Assembly (NCBI GenBank): GCA_964036045.1
Contig: CAXIWF010000842.1
Coordinates: forward strand, 1 to 64,000
Length of the DNA stretch: 64,000 nucleotides
Reading direction: 5' to 3'
Origin: Eutreptiella sp. 'Long Island Sound 2002'
Lineage: Eukaryota; Euglenozoa; Euglenophyceae; Eutreptiales; Eutreptiaceae
In this document: piece by piece, positions 22,592 through 34,840 of the stretch
Numbering within the stretch: position 1 is the first letter of the stretch
How the letters are laid out: the number at the start of each line of letters is the position of its first letter
Program-made: the position numbers and the translations under genes
Notes under the pieces: generated by a model
Told to the model about the DNA's origin: nothing
The model's database searches: none
Seen by the model: only the letters and a program-made list of their open reading frames with translations

Positions 22592-24507
22592 AATAACCGT
22601 AACCTACAAAGTCCCACATAGGGAGTTCACACACCGTGTGCTTACCGCCCATGTACCATGCCAGGTATTTGAACAACTTCCCGAGGAAATGGTCTACCTT
22701 TGAAGACCTCTAAAAACTGTCGCTTGGTGGAAGTTGCTGGGGGAAGAGTTATGGCAGGGTGTGAGGGCCCCCTTGGGGGAGCTCACATGCAACCAGTGCA
22801 GCAAGGGGCTGAAAGATGAGAAATTATTGCACACCAATCCCAATTTTGCATGTGGCTACACTGCCCAAGGTCCTTCTGCAGTGTCAGGTACAGTTTTGGG
22901 CAAAAGCATAGGCTCCAACAGCAAGTAGACCATAAATTACCTGAAACAGTCCAGACAACAAACCCAGTCCAGATAACAAACCCAGTACACGCACTATGTG
23001 TGCAGCACGCACGCATTTGGTGCAGGTCACTGTGTCCTGACCCATGCACTACTCATCATACATGGTCCAAGCCATGGTGGTAAACATACGCTGCAGCTAC
23101 CTTTCTGCGCCATGGTCTGGTCTCAGACAACCCAACTTTCTTCTTTCATTCCCCGCCCCCATGGTGACGTGTGAGTTGTCACGTGTGTGGTGTTGGTTGG
23201 CAAGCCGTCAGCACAACAGGCAGCACATGCAGTTCACAGGAGGGAAAGTAAAGCTTGTCAAGAGCCAAAAAGCGGCCCCAGGTGCCTTTTGCAAAAAGGT
23301 CTGTGAGATGCGATGTGATGGAATCTTTTTGCCTGAGATGTGCAGCAACATCATCTGTGTCATACATGCAATACTGGGACACATGGCAGAGGAACAGATA
23401 ACCAAAGCCGCAAACGAGACAGCCAGCTGCTAGGCCGTGTCACTCACAGACCCCACGTGCCCGTGACCCAGCAATTTTTTGCCGTGTGACCAGCGGGTGG
23501 TTCTTGGGCAGTGTTTTCAAGCCAAAGAGTGCGTGGAACCAATGGTTGGTTCTCGCGCACGGCCATGAGCAGCCCCGCGCGCGGAAAAAAGAAAGATTCC
23601 GGCACGTCACGCCTAGGGGAGGGGGGAGGGGAGAAAAAATTTTTGATACCAGGTGGGTTTTCTTTCGGGGGGACCCCCCCCCCAGGCCATGAGCAACAGA
23701 TACTGAGCTCACATATACCCCCGTGACACAAGCATATGGTCATAGCCACCACTCTCAGTTCATTGTTTTCTCTTGCTACACTGCAGCACAAACCCCCCCC
23801 CTGGGGGGGGACGAAAAAAAGTGGGTCCTACAGAAAAAACTATTTCTTTCCACGTCACACGTACCACACATGATCAGGGCGTTCCCACTGCATAACATGC
23901 CTGTGGCACTCGTTGGCATTCCCCTATTTGGCTATTCAGGGTACTAGCCCATGTCCAACATGCCATTTGCGACATGTAGCCGTCGGTGGCCCCTTCTCCA
24001 TAGCATGCTTCGCAACACGATGGTACGAGCCGGCAAACAACGTGCATTGCCGAAACGGGTGGTATTTATGATTAAGGGCACAAAGGCCCCCGAGTACTCC
24101 TGGCTACACATTGTGTCGTAGCCCCCCGACCTGGCCGGTAAGAGTCCCCATGCACAGAGCATGGGGCGAGAACCCGGGCAAGCAACCGGTGGACCCCACA
24201 TGGGTACAATCGCCCGTCATGGCCGTTCACTAGGTGTCCCATGTCTACTGTAGACCCGAAGACGTCAAACTTCCCACCCGCCCGTTCCGGTTTGCTTGCC
24301 ACTGTGCACATATCCATTACCTTACAGTGCTAGGTGATGGACTCTGCGTGGTGCTGGCCGTTCAACGGGTGCCCCATGTCAGTTGGGGACCCCACGACGC
24401 CCATCTTTGCAGCCGGCCGTTTCATTTTGCACTATCAAACCATAGACACACCACAGCAGTGGTGCCAAGATATGGCACCTGCCCCACAATGACCTAGTGA
24501 TCTACTT
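22592..24507. other. Region without recognised gene
   Basis: An open frame of 130 codons at 23044-23433 on the plus strand has no recognisable motif. Possible 5' exons or promoter of the histidine kinase would lie at 22592-23000, but no splice-supported exon could be assigned. A short C-rich/G-rich hairpin-like sequence, CCCCCCCCCTGGGGGGGG, occurs near 23792. Confidence 0.4.
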
Positions 24508-26285
24508 TGGAGATCCAAGGTCGGTTCACACAATGGAGATCCAAGGCCGGTTCACACAATGGAGATCCAAGGCCGGTTCACACAATGGAGATCCAAGGCC
24601 GGTTCACACAATGGAGATCCAAAGCAGGTTCACACAATGGAGATCCAAGGCCGGTTCACACAATGGAGATCCAAGGCCGTTTTACATAGAGGAGATCCAA
24701 AGCCGGTTCACACAATGGAGATCCAAGGACGGTTCACACAATGGAGATCCAAGGCCGGTTCACACAATGGAAATCCAAGGCCGGTTCACACAATGGAGAT
24801 CCAAGGCCGTTTTACATAGAGGAGATCCAAAGCTGGTTCACACAATGGAGATCCAACGCCAGTTGACACAATGGAAGTCCAAGGCCGGTTCACACAATGG
24901 AGATCCAAGGCCGGTTCACACAATGGAAGTCCAAGGCCGGTTCACACAATGGAGATCCAAGGCCGGTTCACACAATGGAGATCCAAAGCCGTTTCACACA
25001 ATGGAAATCCAAAGCTAGTTCACACAATGGAGATCCAAGGCCGATTGACAGAATGAAAATCTAAGGCTAGTTCACACAATGGAGGTGCAAGGCCGGTTCA
25101 CACAATGGAGATCCAAGGCCGGTTCACACAATGGAGATCCAAGGCCGGTTCACACAATGGAGATCCAAGGCCGTTTTACATAGAGGAGATCCAAAGCCGG
25201 TTCACACAATGGAGATCCAACGCCAGTTCACACAATGGAGACCCAAGGCCAGTTCACACAATGGAGATCCAAGGCCGTTTTACATAGAGGAGATCCAAAG
25301 CCGGTTCACACAATGGAGATCCAACGCCAGTTCACACAATGGAGATCCAAGGACGGTTCACACCATGGGAATCCAAGGCCAGTGCACACAATGGAAATAC
25401 AAGGCCGGTTCACACAATGGAGATCCAAGGCCGGTTCACACAAGGGAGATCCAAGGCCAATTCACACAATGGAGATCCAAGGCCAATTCACACAATGGAG
25501 ATCCGAGGCCGGTTCACACAATGGAGATCCAAGGCCGGTTCACACAATGGAGATCCAAGGGTTCACACAATCGAAATCCAAAGCTGGTTCACACAAAGGA
25601 GATCCAAAGCCGGTTCACACAATGGAGATCCAACGCCAGCTCACACAATGGAAATACAAGGCCGGTTCACACAATGGAGATCCAAGGCATGTTTACACAA
25701 GGGAGATCCAAGGCCGGTTCACACAATGGAGATCCAAGGCCAATTCACACAATGGAGATCCGAGGCCGGTTCACACAATGGAGATCCAAGGCCGGTTCAC
25801 ACAATGGAGATCCAAGGCCAATTCACACAATGGAGATCCGAGGCCAATTCACACAATGGAGATCCAAGGCCGGTTCACACAATGGAGATCCAAGGCCGGT
25901 TCACACAATGGAGATCCAAAGCCGGTTCACACAATCGAAATCCAAAGCTGGTTCACACAATGGAGATCCAAGGCCGATTGACACAATGGAAATCTAAGGC
26001 TAGTTCACACAATGGAGGTGCAAGGCCGGTTCACACAATCTAAATCCAAAGCTGGTTCACACAATGGAGATCCAAGGCCGATTGACACAATGGAAATCCA
26101 AGGCCGGTTCACACAATGGAGATCCAAGGCCGGTTCACACAATGGAGATCCAAGGCCGATTGACACAATGGAAATCCAAGGCCAGTTCACACAATGGAGA
26201 TCCAAGGCCGGTTCACACAATGGAGATCCAAGGCAGGTTCACACAATGGAGATCCAAGGCCGTTTTACATAGAGGAGATCCAATG
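24508..26285. repeat. 26-bp satellite, about 68 units
   Basis: A 1.78-kb array has unit CACACAATGGAGATCCAAGG plus CCGGTT. Most units are near identical. A variant containing CCGTTTTACATAGAGGAG recurs near 24676, 24808, 25172, 25275 and 26262, each of the same 26-base length, which points to higher-order duplication. Because 26 is not a multiple of three and the unit lacks stops, all three forward frames stay open for hundreds of codons and each encodes the same 26-residue repeat. Loss of periods (for example near 25560) is rare. Confidence 0.97.
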
Positions 26286-26852
26286 CAAGCTAGCCACACA
26301 AATCAATAAATAAAGCTTGTCCACCCAGGCAGCACATTTCCTTGTTGACTTCATCTCGTAGCAAACATGGCCACGTGCCTTGCCTAGGCCAAAGGCAATG
26401 GTGTCTTGCCTGATCCACTGCAAACCACTTTGGGGGGGCGTCTATCAACCCCCCCCCCCCAAGGCGGTTGAAACCCCACCTTCTACATCAATGTTGTCCG
26501 GTGTGTATCATTTGGGAGGGAACGGATAGTCCTGACTATGCATGTGTCTGGCCAAACTGAATGACCATTCAACGTCTGCGGAGTTAAAATTTGTGTGCAC
26601 GTACGTGTTGGCCACGGCATAATTATGGATGATAGGAGCCGCGGTGTCCAATTTGGAGTAGGAGGGGCCCATCCAGATGGCAGTTGGGGTGCAACACCTG
26701 TCTGGGTGTGGTTGCAGCACCTTGGGGGCGTTTTCGCACAGCGCCAGTTATTACGGTGTTTACCCCGGTAACAGCCCTAAAAACCTGCCACCTCTAGAAG
26801 CATGCATGGGCAATTCAGAACTCCGAAATTGAAACGTGTCGTGTTCTCAGAA
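26286..26852. other. Short non-genic stretch with one dispersed repeat
   Basis: No coding signal was found. The sequence at 26723-26825 is the reverse complement of the repeat at 2958-3091. Confidence 0.5.
26723..26825 (-). repeat. Dispersed repeat with GCGCACAGCG motifs, copy 2
   Basis: The block runs from GGCGTTTTCGCACAGCGC through TTATTACGGTGTTTACCCC to GCATGCATGGGCAATTCA and mirrors 2958-3091. Confidence 0.6.
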
Positions 26853-27257
26853 TTATCCAATGTCCAAAACAATGCAATGTAGACAATAAAATTGTCTTGC
26901 GGGTGTTACTCCTTGATACCCGTAGCCTCGGAATCCAAGTCCACGTTGATATATGAACGGATGAATTGAACGAAAGGAGTCCGGAAAAAAATAGACACTC
27001 AGAAAGTGGAGTGATGGACTCCTTCCCCGATCGTTAGGCGGTGGCGAAGGGCTGTGTGAGCAAGGGGGCGGTGAGTCGGCACTCGGGATGGCAAAGGAGA
27101 TGGACTCAACTTTGCACTGCCGATTCACCATCTTCACCGCGTCTCGGAAATACTCCAAGTGGACTAATCCGTCGGGCGCAAACCTCACCACTGTGGCAGG
27201 AACTCGCACCCCATTGGAGCGAGTGTAGAACACCCTATCTCCAACATTAAAGTCCAT
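26853..27257 (-). CDS. Small protein with SH3/Tudor-like domain
   Basis: From ATG at 27257 the frame encodes 134 residues. Residues 1-60 start MDFNVGDRVFYTRSNGVRVP, continue ATVVRFAPDGLVHLEYF and end with a V-N-R-x-C-x-V-E-S-I-S-F strand. That is the alternating beta-strand pattern of a Tudor/SH3-like or chromo-barrel fold (G-D-x-V, P-A-T-V-V, V-x-L-E-Y). A Ser/Pro-rich linker and a less convincing tail follow. The frame could leave through an unseen donor after the Pro-rich part, in which case this is only a first exon. Function is unknown; folds of this type usually bind peptides or methylated residues. Confidence 0.5.
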   Translation of the reverse strand: MDFNVGDRVFYTRSNGVRVPATVVRFAPDGLVHLEYFRDAVKMVNRQCKVESISFAIPSADSPPPCSHSPSPPPNDRGRSPSLHFLSVYFFPDSFRSIHPFIYQRGLGFRGYGYQGVTPARQFYCLHCIVLDIG

Positions 27258-27949
27258 GGTGAATGCAATAGAGGGTCTGAGAAATGAGAGCAAGAAGGGG
27301 GAGGGTTGATGCTACAAGGATACACAATGGCAATAGTACCCTGCGGCAATCCTACACCCAAAAAACTGCCTACCGGTGGTGGAGAATGGCCTACTTTTCG
27401 CACAGCGCGCGCACAGCGTGTGCACAGCGCGCGCACAGCGCACGGTGCGCCCCCCTTTCCCCACACATGCACGCGCTCGCTCGCCTCGCCTCGGCAAGGC
27501 AAGGCAAGGCAAGGCATGGCTGGCATGGCATGGCATGGTTTGGTAATCTGTGCTTGTGCCTTATCATCGATGTCTCATTTTGTGGGCCATTTACCCCGAA
27601 AAGTGAGCTGAAAAAAAACCATATGTCTTCGCCTTGTGTCTTGCATATCCCACCGTCGTAAGCAGCACACTCAATAGTAGCTGACTAGCAACATAACTCA
27701 AATCATCAAACCACACAAATGACACACACAGTACACATGTGCAGTACACATCTCCCCTCATACTCGAGGGAGCCCCGACTCCCCTCCCTCTGCCTTTTTG
27801 TACTGGTTCCATCACTGTTCAGGCAAAACTAAAGTTATTTGCTTTAACTTTAGGTTAGGGTGTCCATAAACAAGAAGAAAGTTCTTGGGGCTCTAGGGCT
27901 AAATCCACACACAAGAACCGCAATACACAAAGAAGTTTTGACCCCCACC

Positions 27950-28190
27950 CCCACACCCAGAAACAGCGGTACCTGGGTACCAGGGGGTAGAGGGGTCAAA
28001 ATCGAAATTGGAAAATCGAAAAATTGATTGGGGGGTCATTTTCTCTCCAAAAATGATGATTTTACAAGGGGTTAAACATCCTGCACCCTACCTTGAAGTA
28101 TCCTACACGAATGACCCCCAAAAGGGGGGGTATATGGCATCCGCGCCTGCGCTTGATCTAACAACATTCTTCAGGGTGATTTGTTAGGTA
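27950..28190 (+). repeat. Dispersed repeat shared with 17975-18195, copy 2
   Basis: It has the same ordered blocks as the copy at 17975-18195 (AATGATGATTTTACAAGGGG, TTGATCTAACAAC), and is somewhat longer at its right end, where two runs of CCCCC...GATTCAAATTTGTT follow. Confidence 0.65.
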
Positions 28191-28455
28191 CCCCCCCCAG
28201 ATTCAAATTTGTTAGCCCCCCCCCCCCCTCCCGATTCAAATTTGTTCACCTGACTGGCTGACCGAGGAAAGAGGCCAGACCGCCAAGCCCAGCAGCCCTA
28301 CCCTCCGACCGCCCGTGCAAAATTAATGACCTTGAGCTCGGTGTGGCACCGACAATCCAAGAGCACACGGAGCAATGAGTGCCTGAATCAAACAACGAAG
28401 TTGATGGGCCGCAGCGCAGTGCCAATTGGCAACAATGGTGGCGCCCTCAATCATA

Positions 28456-28857
28456 CCCCCCCCCCTTTGTAATAGCTACGCCAAAGTACGGAATTAATAC
28501 GGTCCCTACGCCTACTGTAGCTATTACAAGGGCGTAGCTTGCGCACGACACATACAACTACCGACATACACGTGAGAGAATGCATGGTATGAGTGCACCT
28601 TAACCTCCGCCCATGTTCCCAAAGGCATGCAAACACAAGAAAGTGTTTGAGACATGAAAATTCAGGTTCACACCCATGTTCTCACAAGCTATGAAGCATC
28701 CATGACCCTATGTAGCTGGCAAATTTGTCACCAAACCCATGTGTTATGCGGCTGCACTACATTTGTACCGAATTAAAATTAGGTACCAAATTAATACGGT
28801 CCCTACGCCTACTGTAGCTATTACAAGGGCGTAGCTATTACAAAGGGGGGGGGGGGT
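28456..28857 (-). mobile_element. Inverted-repeat element, family CCCCCTTTGTA-TAGCTACG, copy 2
   Basis: A 400-base element with termini C-run plus TTTGTAATAGCTACG and GCGTAGCTATTACAAA plus G-run. The sequence ATACGGTCCCTACGCCTACT occurs near both ends. Its interior is the reverse complement of the copy at 3560-4029, for example around TTTGTCACCAAACCCATG. Confidence 0.78.
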
Positions 28858-30991
28858 ACAACACAATGCAAATCCGTCGGGCATGCGCGTGCACCCGCGT
28901 GCGGGGCCAGGGGAAGAGGTGGGGGTTGGGGGGTCCAAAATGCATGTGTCCCCGTTCTCCCAGAGAAACGCCCACAGGACTGAGACCTCGTCTGCTGTAA
29001 ACTTCGCCAAATGATGGCGAACGTCACGCCGTCACTGTTTGCCGTCCATTGTCCGCCCTCTGTCATCCCCCCACATGTGCACGACGATCCCCTCCACAAC
29101 CCCCCTCCCCCCCCGAGGGGACGGTTGCAGGGCGACCCGATACCATCAGCCACACCATCCCTGTGTTACACCGTCGATCGACGTCGTGGAACTGTCTGCC
29201 CGGCGGCCTGGCGCGGCAACCCCCGCCACCAACACGGCCCACAAACCGCATGGCGGTGCTGAGGGCCCCCACAGCCGGCGGGACCAGGCGTCTCCAAGAT
29301 CGAGAGCCGCCAGGGCCCAGCAGACGGGCGTCACGCCCATGGCCCGCCGCCCCCCCTCAGGCCGAGCCCCCTGCGCCACAGACCCCACACACCGTGCCCT
29401 TGTGCCAGCCGCCCCCCCCCTAAACGCCTGCTGGCCCAGGACAGGGGCGGGTGGTGATCGGCTTGAACGGCTTGAACATGAAACGGGTCGCAATGTGCGG
29501 CGCACATGCCGCTTGGGCCGGCCGGAGGCAGAGAAACGGCTCTGAGCTTCAGCAGCCGATGAAGGGGGGGGCATGGCATAGAACACTGAGGGGAAGGAGA
29601 CCCTGTTCAGGAGCATAGGCCTTGGGCTCGGGGGCGCTGGTTCGCCGCCTGTGCTCCCGGGATGGGTTTGCGTGGCAGGGCGCCTCCTGTGCCGACAGGG
29701 CCAGGCATAGAGCACTGAGAGTGGGCTGGGTGCGCGGCCTCCAAAAGGCGGCCGGCCCCCAGACCCATCGGCACACCCGCCACCCGCCGCAGAAGGGCCA
29801 TTTGCACATCTGTTGGAATCCAGTGCCACCCACAACAGAAACAACCAGACGCTGACCCCTGTGTCTGGGTCCGTGCGCCCCGTCCACAAACCCACGGCAC
29901 ACAACAAGGACGCCACCAACAACAACGGGCAGCGTACGACGATGCTCTCGCACGAGAGCCAACGAATGGAAGGCAATGTCCATCGGTGAACTGATGTTTG
30001 ACAGGTGCGTCCCTAAACGACAACGACGATGAGGCACTCACACGGGATCCGGCAGAGTAGACTTGCCACGAACGTCCGCCAGCTCAAACATGATCACAAA
30101 GAGCCACGCCCCTACTGAGCGCTGCGCTGCATGCGGCTGTTTCTTACCGAGTTCTGTGTGTAACTGGGGCAGGTATTACTGAGTGGCACATGGCACAGGG
30201 CTGATTACTAACGGAACTCACTGGCCCTGCCGGACGCTAGTGGCAAGTCTGGGGAAGCCGGCTTTTCGTTTCCGGGGGGGGGGGTCGATAGAGCCCTCCG
30301 GCCAGACCCCCCCCCTCCCCCAAAAAGGGCTCAATTGACAGGACCCCCAAAATCCTACCGAGTCTGACCCCCGGGCCTTGGAGGTGACCCAGACCCAAAA
30401 ATCGGGAAAAAAAGAAAATGGGATTTTTGGAATCAGCGTGTCGAGGGGGTTCAGAAAAGTCATCATTTGCCATATATTTGGTGAAAAAAAATCGACCAAT
30501 TTTAGTGCTCAAAAAAGTTTTCGGCGCCTTAAACTTCATAATGACTGATTAATGGTGCCTGTCAATTGAGCCCTTTTCCCGAACCCCCCCCCCCCCAGTT
30601 TTGGGGGGCTCTATTGACCCCCCCCCTCCCGGAAGTGAAAACCCGACATGCCCTGGGGCAGAGAGGATCCCAATGATCCAAACGACTAACCTCACCCCAC
30701 CATAGCGCATACTCACGGTAGACACCGCCGGGCCTGCGCATGCCGGGGTTCAGTGTGAGACCGGGAGGTGAGCGATTGTGGGGGATGTGTTCCGGAGGGG
30801 GAAATCCCCGGAACGCCCCGCAGTCCCTTACACACCAGCAGCACAAGCGGTATCGAGGCTTGTATGCGCCGCCGGCAGAGTGCACGCACCCGCCACTGCA
30901 CATGGGTAAAACCAATAGCAGACACGGGCTTTGGACGTGCACGAAGACGGCAGAGCCTGGCCTCCTATGAACATGAACCGTGGCCCTCACC

Positions 30992-31197
30992 CCCAGGGAT
31001 GCATTAGAAACGGAGGAGTTACCCCCCCCCCCCTCCAGGGCGCCCAGCCTATGCCCAGCCACTGTCCCCCTGACGCCAAGTGCCAGCTTCAATGGCATTT
31101 GAAACCGACAGTAACCGCTTTGGGAACCTCCTCCAACCGCCTGTCTAACCGCTGCTGGGGCCGCCTCCGAGGTCCCTTCCCTTCCAATGCATCCCAG
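30992..31197 (+). mobile_element. Miniature inverted-repeat element, family CCAGGGATGCATTGGAA, copy 2
   Basis: A well preserved copy has left end CCCAGGGATGCATTAGAAA and right end CCCTTCCAATGCATCCCAG. Its core contains CCTGACGCCAAGTGCCAGCT and AACCTCCTCCAACCGCCTGT. Confidence 0.75.
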
Positions 31198-31611
31198 CTC
31201 TCCCCCGGAGGAATTCTGGGGTATTGCACGTGTGCACAGGCGGCAATCAGCACCAAAAGTGCAGAAGGAAAATCGGGCTCGTCAGTGGCCCATCAGACCA
31301 CAGGTACCTTTCTGTCACAGAAGATGACGCCCCCCTTCATACCACGCCGATACCTCCGCTCATGCCGTGCCCTGCCGCCATCCCCCCCCCCCATCACCAT
31401 CATCATACCATGACCCCCCCCCCCCCACTCCCTTCATACCACACCCACTTGCCATACCCCCAGTCCGTCAGTCCGTTGTGCGTGCCGCACGGCCACCGAC
31501 ACCGAGGCCGCGTGCGTGCCGCCCACTCCCAAGGGGAGTGTGACCGGCTCGCCGCACATGGCCCCACGTCGGGACACCCGTCCGACCCCCTACAAGGGGG
31601 TCCACAGGCGG

Positions 31612-31765
31612 CCGCCTGAGCAGACCCTCCGGTTCGAATCCCGGGCCGGATGGGGGACACAGGGGACGGTCCGAAGGCACCCGGGGGTGCCCGCTGCGAC
31701 CCCCCGCCCGCCGGCAAGGGATTCGCCGGAGCATAACAATCGTATTAATCAATCGCCAGGCGTCC
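31612..31765 (+). repeat. SINE-like repeat with tRNA B box, copy 1
   Basis: The block starts GCCTGAGCAGACC, contains the Pol III B-box GGTTCGAATCCC, and continues for about 120 bases to CATAACAATCG. A second copy begins at 33020, with similarity ending at the same point upstream of the B box. Upstream of this copy GACCGGC (31542) could pair with GCCGGAT (31645), but the spacing is too long for a normal tRNA. Confidence 0.6.
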
Positions 31766-33017
31766 AGAGAGATCAGGCACGCCCCCCCCCCCCCGACCTC
31801 TCCGCGCCCGCACCGGAGCGCAAGGGACCGCCTGCACGGCGCGCGCGCGACCGACAAGGCGCCGCCATCAAGCGAACGGCCTGGGGAATCGCCAGGCTCT
31901 GACCAACAGCCGCGAGTCCCACCCACGAAGACGCGACTTGCCGCCGGGCCGTTGCTTAACGACCCACCGGGGCCGCAATTGGTCAGGTGTGGACCCGCCG
32001 CGCCTGCCGGGGGGGGGGGGTTTGGCATGACGCCATGGTGTGATGATCTCGTCTGCAGCTGGCGGCGCCTACTAGCCGATCGCCATTCGCTGCCCTTCCC
32101 TTGGACCCTTTCCCTCCATAGCCGGGGGGGGGGGGGGGGGTGGCGGCATTTGGGGCCCTGGCCAGCACCCGCCGCCCCCCCCCCCAACTCCAACATCAGA
32201 AAACGTTTCCTCAGGAAAAGAAAAGGAAACTTATCAAAGAAGTTGGAAGCCGATTTTTTTTTTCGGGTACACAAACTGTTTTTTGGCCTCAGACCCCTCC
32301 CCCCCGCGCGCGCGGTGTCCGGTGGCGCGGCGGACCGTCCCCAGACCCCGCCATAGCGCATACTCACGGCCGACACCGCTGGGCCCGCACGACGGGGCGG
32401 TGAGCGGCTGTGGGGGGCTTTGTCTCGAAGGGGAGATCCCCGGAACGCGCCACCGTCCTTTCCACTACCGGTACAATTGTACGGTGGCCGTTACAGTCCA
32501 CTACAACGCAGTGTTGCCGTTCCGGTACCGCCGTCGCAGTCCCGTTGCATTCCGGGACCGTTCAGTTACAACACGTTACCGTTCCGTTGCAGTCTCCTTC
32601 ACGGAGCGCACGCGCTCCCTGCGGCCGTGGCAGTGGAGAAACCACTTCGCGCCGGCCTCGACATGAACGTTGTGTGCGCAGATGGCATCAGCCCGGCTGC
32701 CGCACACACCAGCGGCGTAGGCGCACCGGACAGGCCCTTCCCTTCCCCGCTCCCAAGGGAATGGGGCAAGGGCGTGCAAAAGTGGGGGGGGGCAAAGGAA
32801 AGGCCGGGACCGGGAATACCGTGTCTTGAAGGTTTGTCGATGGATGTGCGGACAGAGCCGCTGGCAGAGGCCTACGCTGCGGAATGGAGGAGGGTTACCA
32901 CAGAGAAATCTGCCCCGTATGAAGTTTGGGGGGGGGGGGCTCACATTGCGCACATCCGCAGGACAAAATGCGAAATGTTGAGAAGGATTTGTGAAACCAA
33001 ACGCAGTGAAAAGAGCC

Positions 33018-33170
33018 CATCCGCGGCTGCCTGAGCAGACCTTCCGGTTCGAATCCCGGGCCGGATGGGGGACACAGCGGGACGATCCAAAGGCACCCGG
33101 GTGCCCGCTGCGACCCCCCGCCCGCCGGAAAGGGATTCGCCGGGGCATAACAATCGGACCAATCAACTGC
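33018..33170 (+). repeat. SINE-like repeat with tRNA B box, copy 2
   Basis: It is nearly identical to 31612-31765, from GCCTGAGCAGACC through GGTTCGAATCCCGGGCCGGA to GCATAACAATCGG. Sequence upstream of the shared start is unrelated between copies, as expected for 5'-truncated or tRNA-derived retroelements. Confidence 0.6.
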
Positions 33171-34380
33171 TCTGTAACCGCCGGGGATTGCCCCACCACT
33201 CCATTTCCAAACCGCTGCAACCGCTTGCGGAATGTGTGGCATAGCGGTACCACACACGCCAGGCCTACTCCGGGCGTACACACATGCGCTGGGCACGTTG
33301 GAGACAGGCACAGGACCGCACCCCGGGCCGGTGCCCATGCACAGTCCCTGACGGGCGTCATACCCCCCAGCCGGGTCCATTCCGCAGTCTTCTGCACAGC
33401 TCAAACGTGTCCAGACAACGAAGCGGGCCCGAAACAGTCCGCTCTGTCGGAGGCCCCGACATGTAGCCGCTGGGGACACACGATTGGCCGAGGCACAGGA
33501 AGGAGCTGCAGACCACCCGTGTGATGGGGGGTGCTTCCTGCGCGCCGCAGGCGCCCTGCAGGCGCCGCAGGGGAAGGGGAATTGGCTGTGGGGTAATCAG
33601 CACCGCATTAATTTTCCTCAATTTGGGGGGAAGGAAGCAGGTCAAACGGGCACAATGGCGAGGCACAATACTCAAAACGGACAAAACTGTTGCGATACCC
33701 ACTCCCCATTCAAAAATACGGTTCACAAAGGGTACAATGTCCCCTGCTCCGGGGAGAATTACCCGAATTGCGCGCCGCAGACACCGCAGGCGCCGCAGGA
33801 TTCGCGTGCCCATGGACGTGGGCGGGCGGTCCGGAGAGGAACGAAAGGGAGCACATCGGGGGGCAGCGGGTCTCGTGGGACGCCTCAGGCCGGCCTCCGC
33901 ATGGGTGGCGGGCAGACGCGTCACGCGTGATGTGCATGGCCTTGGAGACTGGCCTCGCACCGCGCAAGGGGCGTCCCTCGCACCCGGCAGCCTCCCCCGG
34001 GTAGGCCCCGCGGGGGCTGCTCCCCGTCACCGTGGCCAACCGAGGCACGACCGTGTGGCGCGGGGCACAAGAAGGATGGCGCAAAGCAAAAGTCTGAGGG
34101 AAAAAATCGTCGGTGGCATGTCACAAGCGGCTTTCGCGCGGACAGGCAGTGCAAGAGGCAGGGTGCTCGCCCACCTCAGCCCGGGTCCTGCAGGCCGGCC
34201 AGAGGCAATGGACTATGTCACCCTATATTCGAGGGATCAGCGTCGTCGTCCCCTTCAGCACCCTCCCCCCCCACCCACTCACCAGTTCTGGTGGTCATTG
34301 TACGCAGCCCCTCGACGGGTTGGCCACCGTGGCCTCTGCATCCAGCCCAGGGTGGTGGAGGGAAGGGCTGTCGGTGCATG

Positions 34381-34507
34381 GAGGGAGGGAGGGAGGGAGG
34401 GAGGGAGGGAGGGAGGGAGGGAGGGAGGGAGGGAGGGAGGGAGGGAGGGAGGGAGGGAGGGAGGGAAGGAGGGAGGAAGGGAGGGATGGATGGATGGATG
34501 GATGGAT
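34381..34507. repeat. (GGGA)n array with (GATG)n edge, 3' boundary of retrotransposon
   Basis: About 27 GGGA units lie at 34381-34487, with a few GGAA variants, followed by five to six GATG units to 34507. The array borders the 3' end of the minus-strand retrotransposon, and a matching GGGA array borders its 5' end at 42449-42510. Confidence 0.93.
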
Positions 34508-34840
34508 GCACTGCGCTTGTTCCGGTGCGCTACACCGTCTGCCCAGGGCCCGTTGCTTTTGCTGTGTTTCCTCGGCTTACCACTGCTTTCCCTCCTCATC
34601 CCTTACCCGGCACACGCACTGGAGCACGCACTGAGCGGTCGCATTCATTCATTCTTCCATGCATCCACGTACTGGCTCATTGTCTGTGCATGTGCGCTGC
34701 TTTCACCATTGTTTTCACCATTGCCATCCTTTACCCTTCCCTTTTCCCTGGTTGCCCCATGGTGTGGGGCCCCACATTCTTGCTTGCGGATACTGGAGGT
34801 GTCGCTTGGCTCCTCCCTTGCCACCTGCAGGACAGTGAGG

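Larger units (their letters stand above)
27258..34380. other. Repeat-rich stretch without recognised gene
   Basis: About 7 kb in which only repeats could be identified (listed separately). The two paired repeats at about 30695-30830 and 32350-32455 share CATAGCGCATACTCACGG and GATCCCCGGAACGC-like sequence. Homopolymer G and C runs are common. Open frames of 100-460 codons near 29.0-30.0, 31.5-33.0 and 33.5-34.9 kb overlap in several phases without family motifs. One minus-strand frame near 29976-29770 has a hydrophobic segment but no splice support. Confidence 0.4.

Noticed and set aside
24497-26309. Long repetitive proteins of up to 288 residues
   Set aside because: They are produced by the stop-free 26-bp satellite in every forward frame; there is no start context or splice evidence.
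29146-29976. Minus-strand frame with a hydrophobic segment
   Set aside because: One membrane-like stretch occurs, but two other frames over the same bases are also open, and no motif or splice site supports a gene.
31542-31651. Functional tRNA gene
   Set aside because: The B box and a possible acceptor stem exist, but the 110-base span, poor T stem and missing D arm do not fit, and the shared repeat starts downstream of the putative 5' half.
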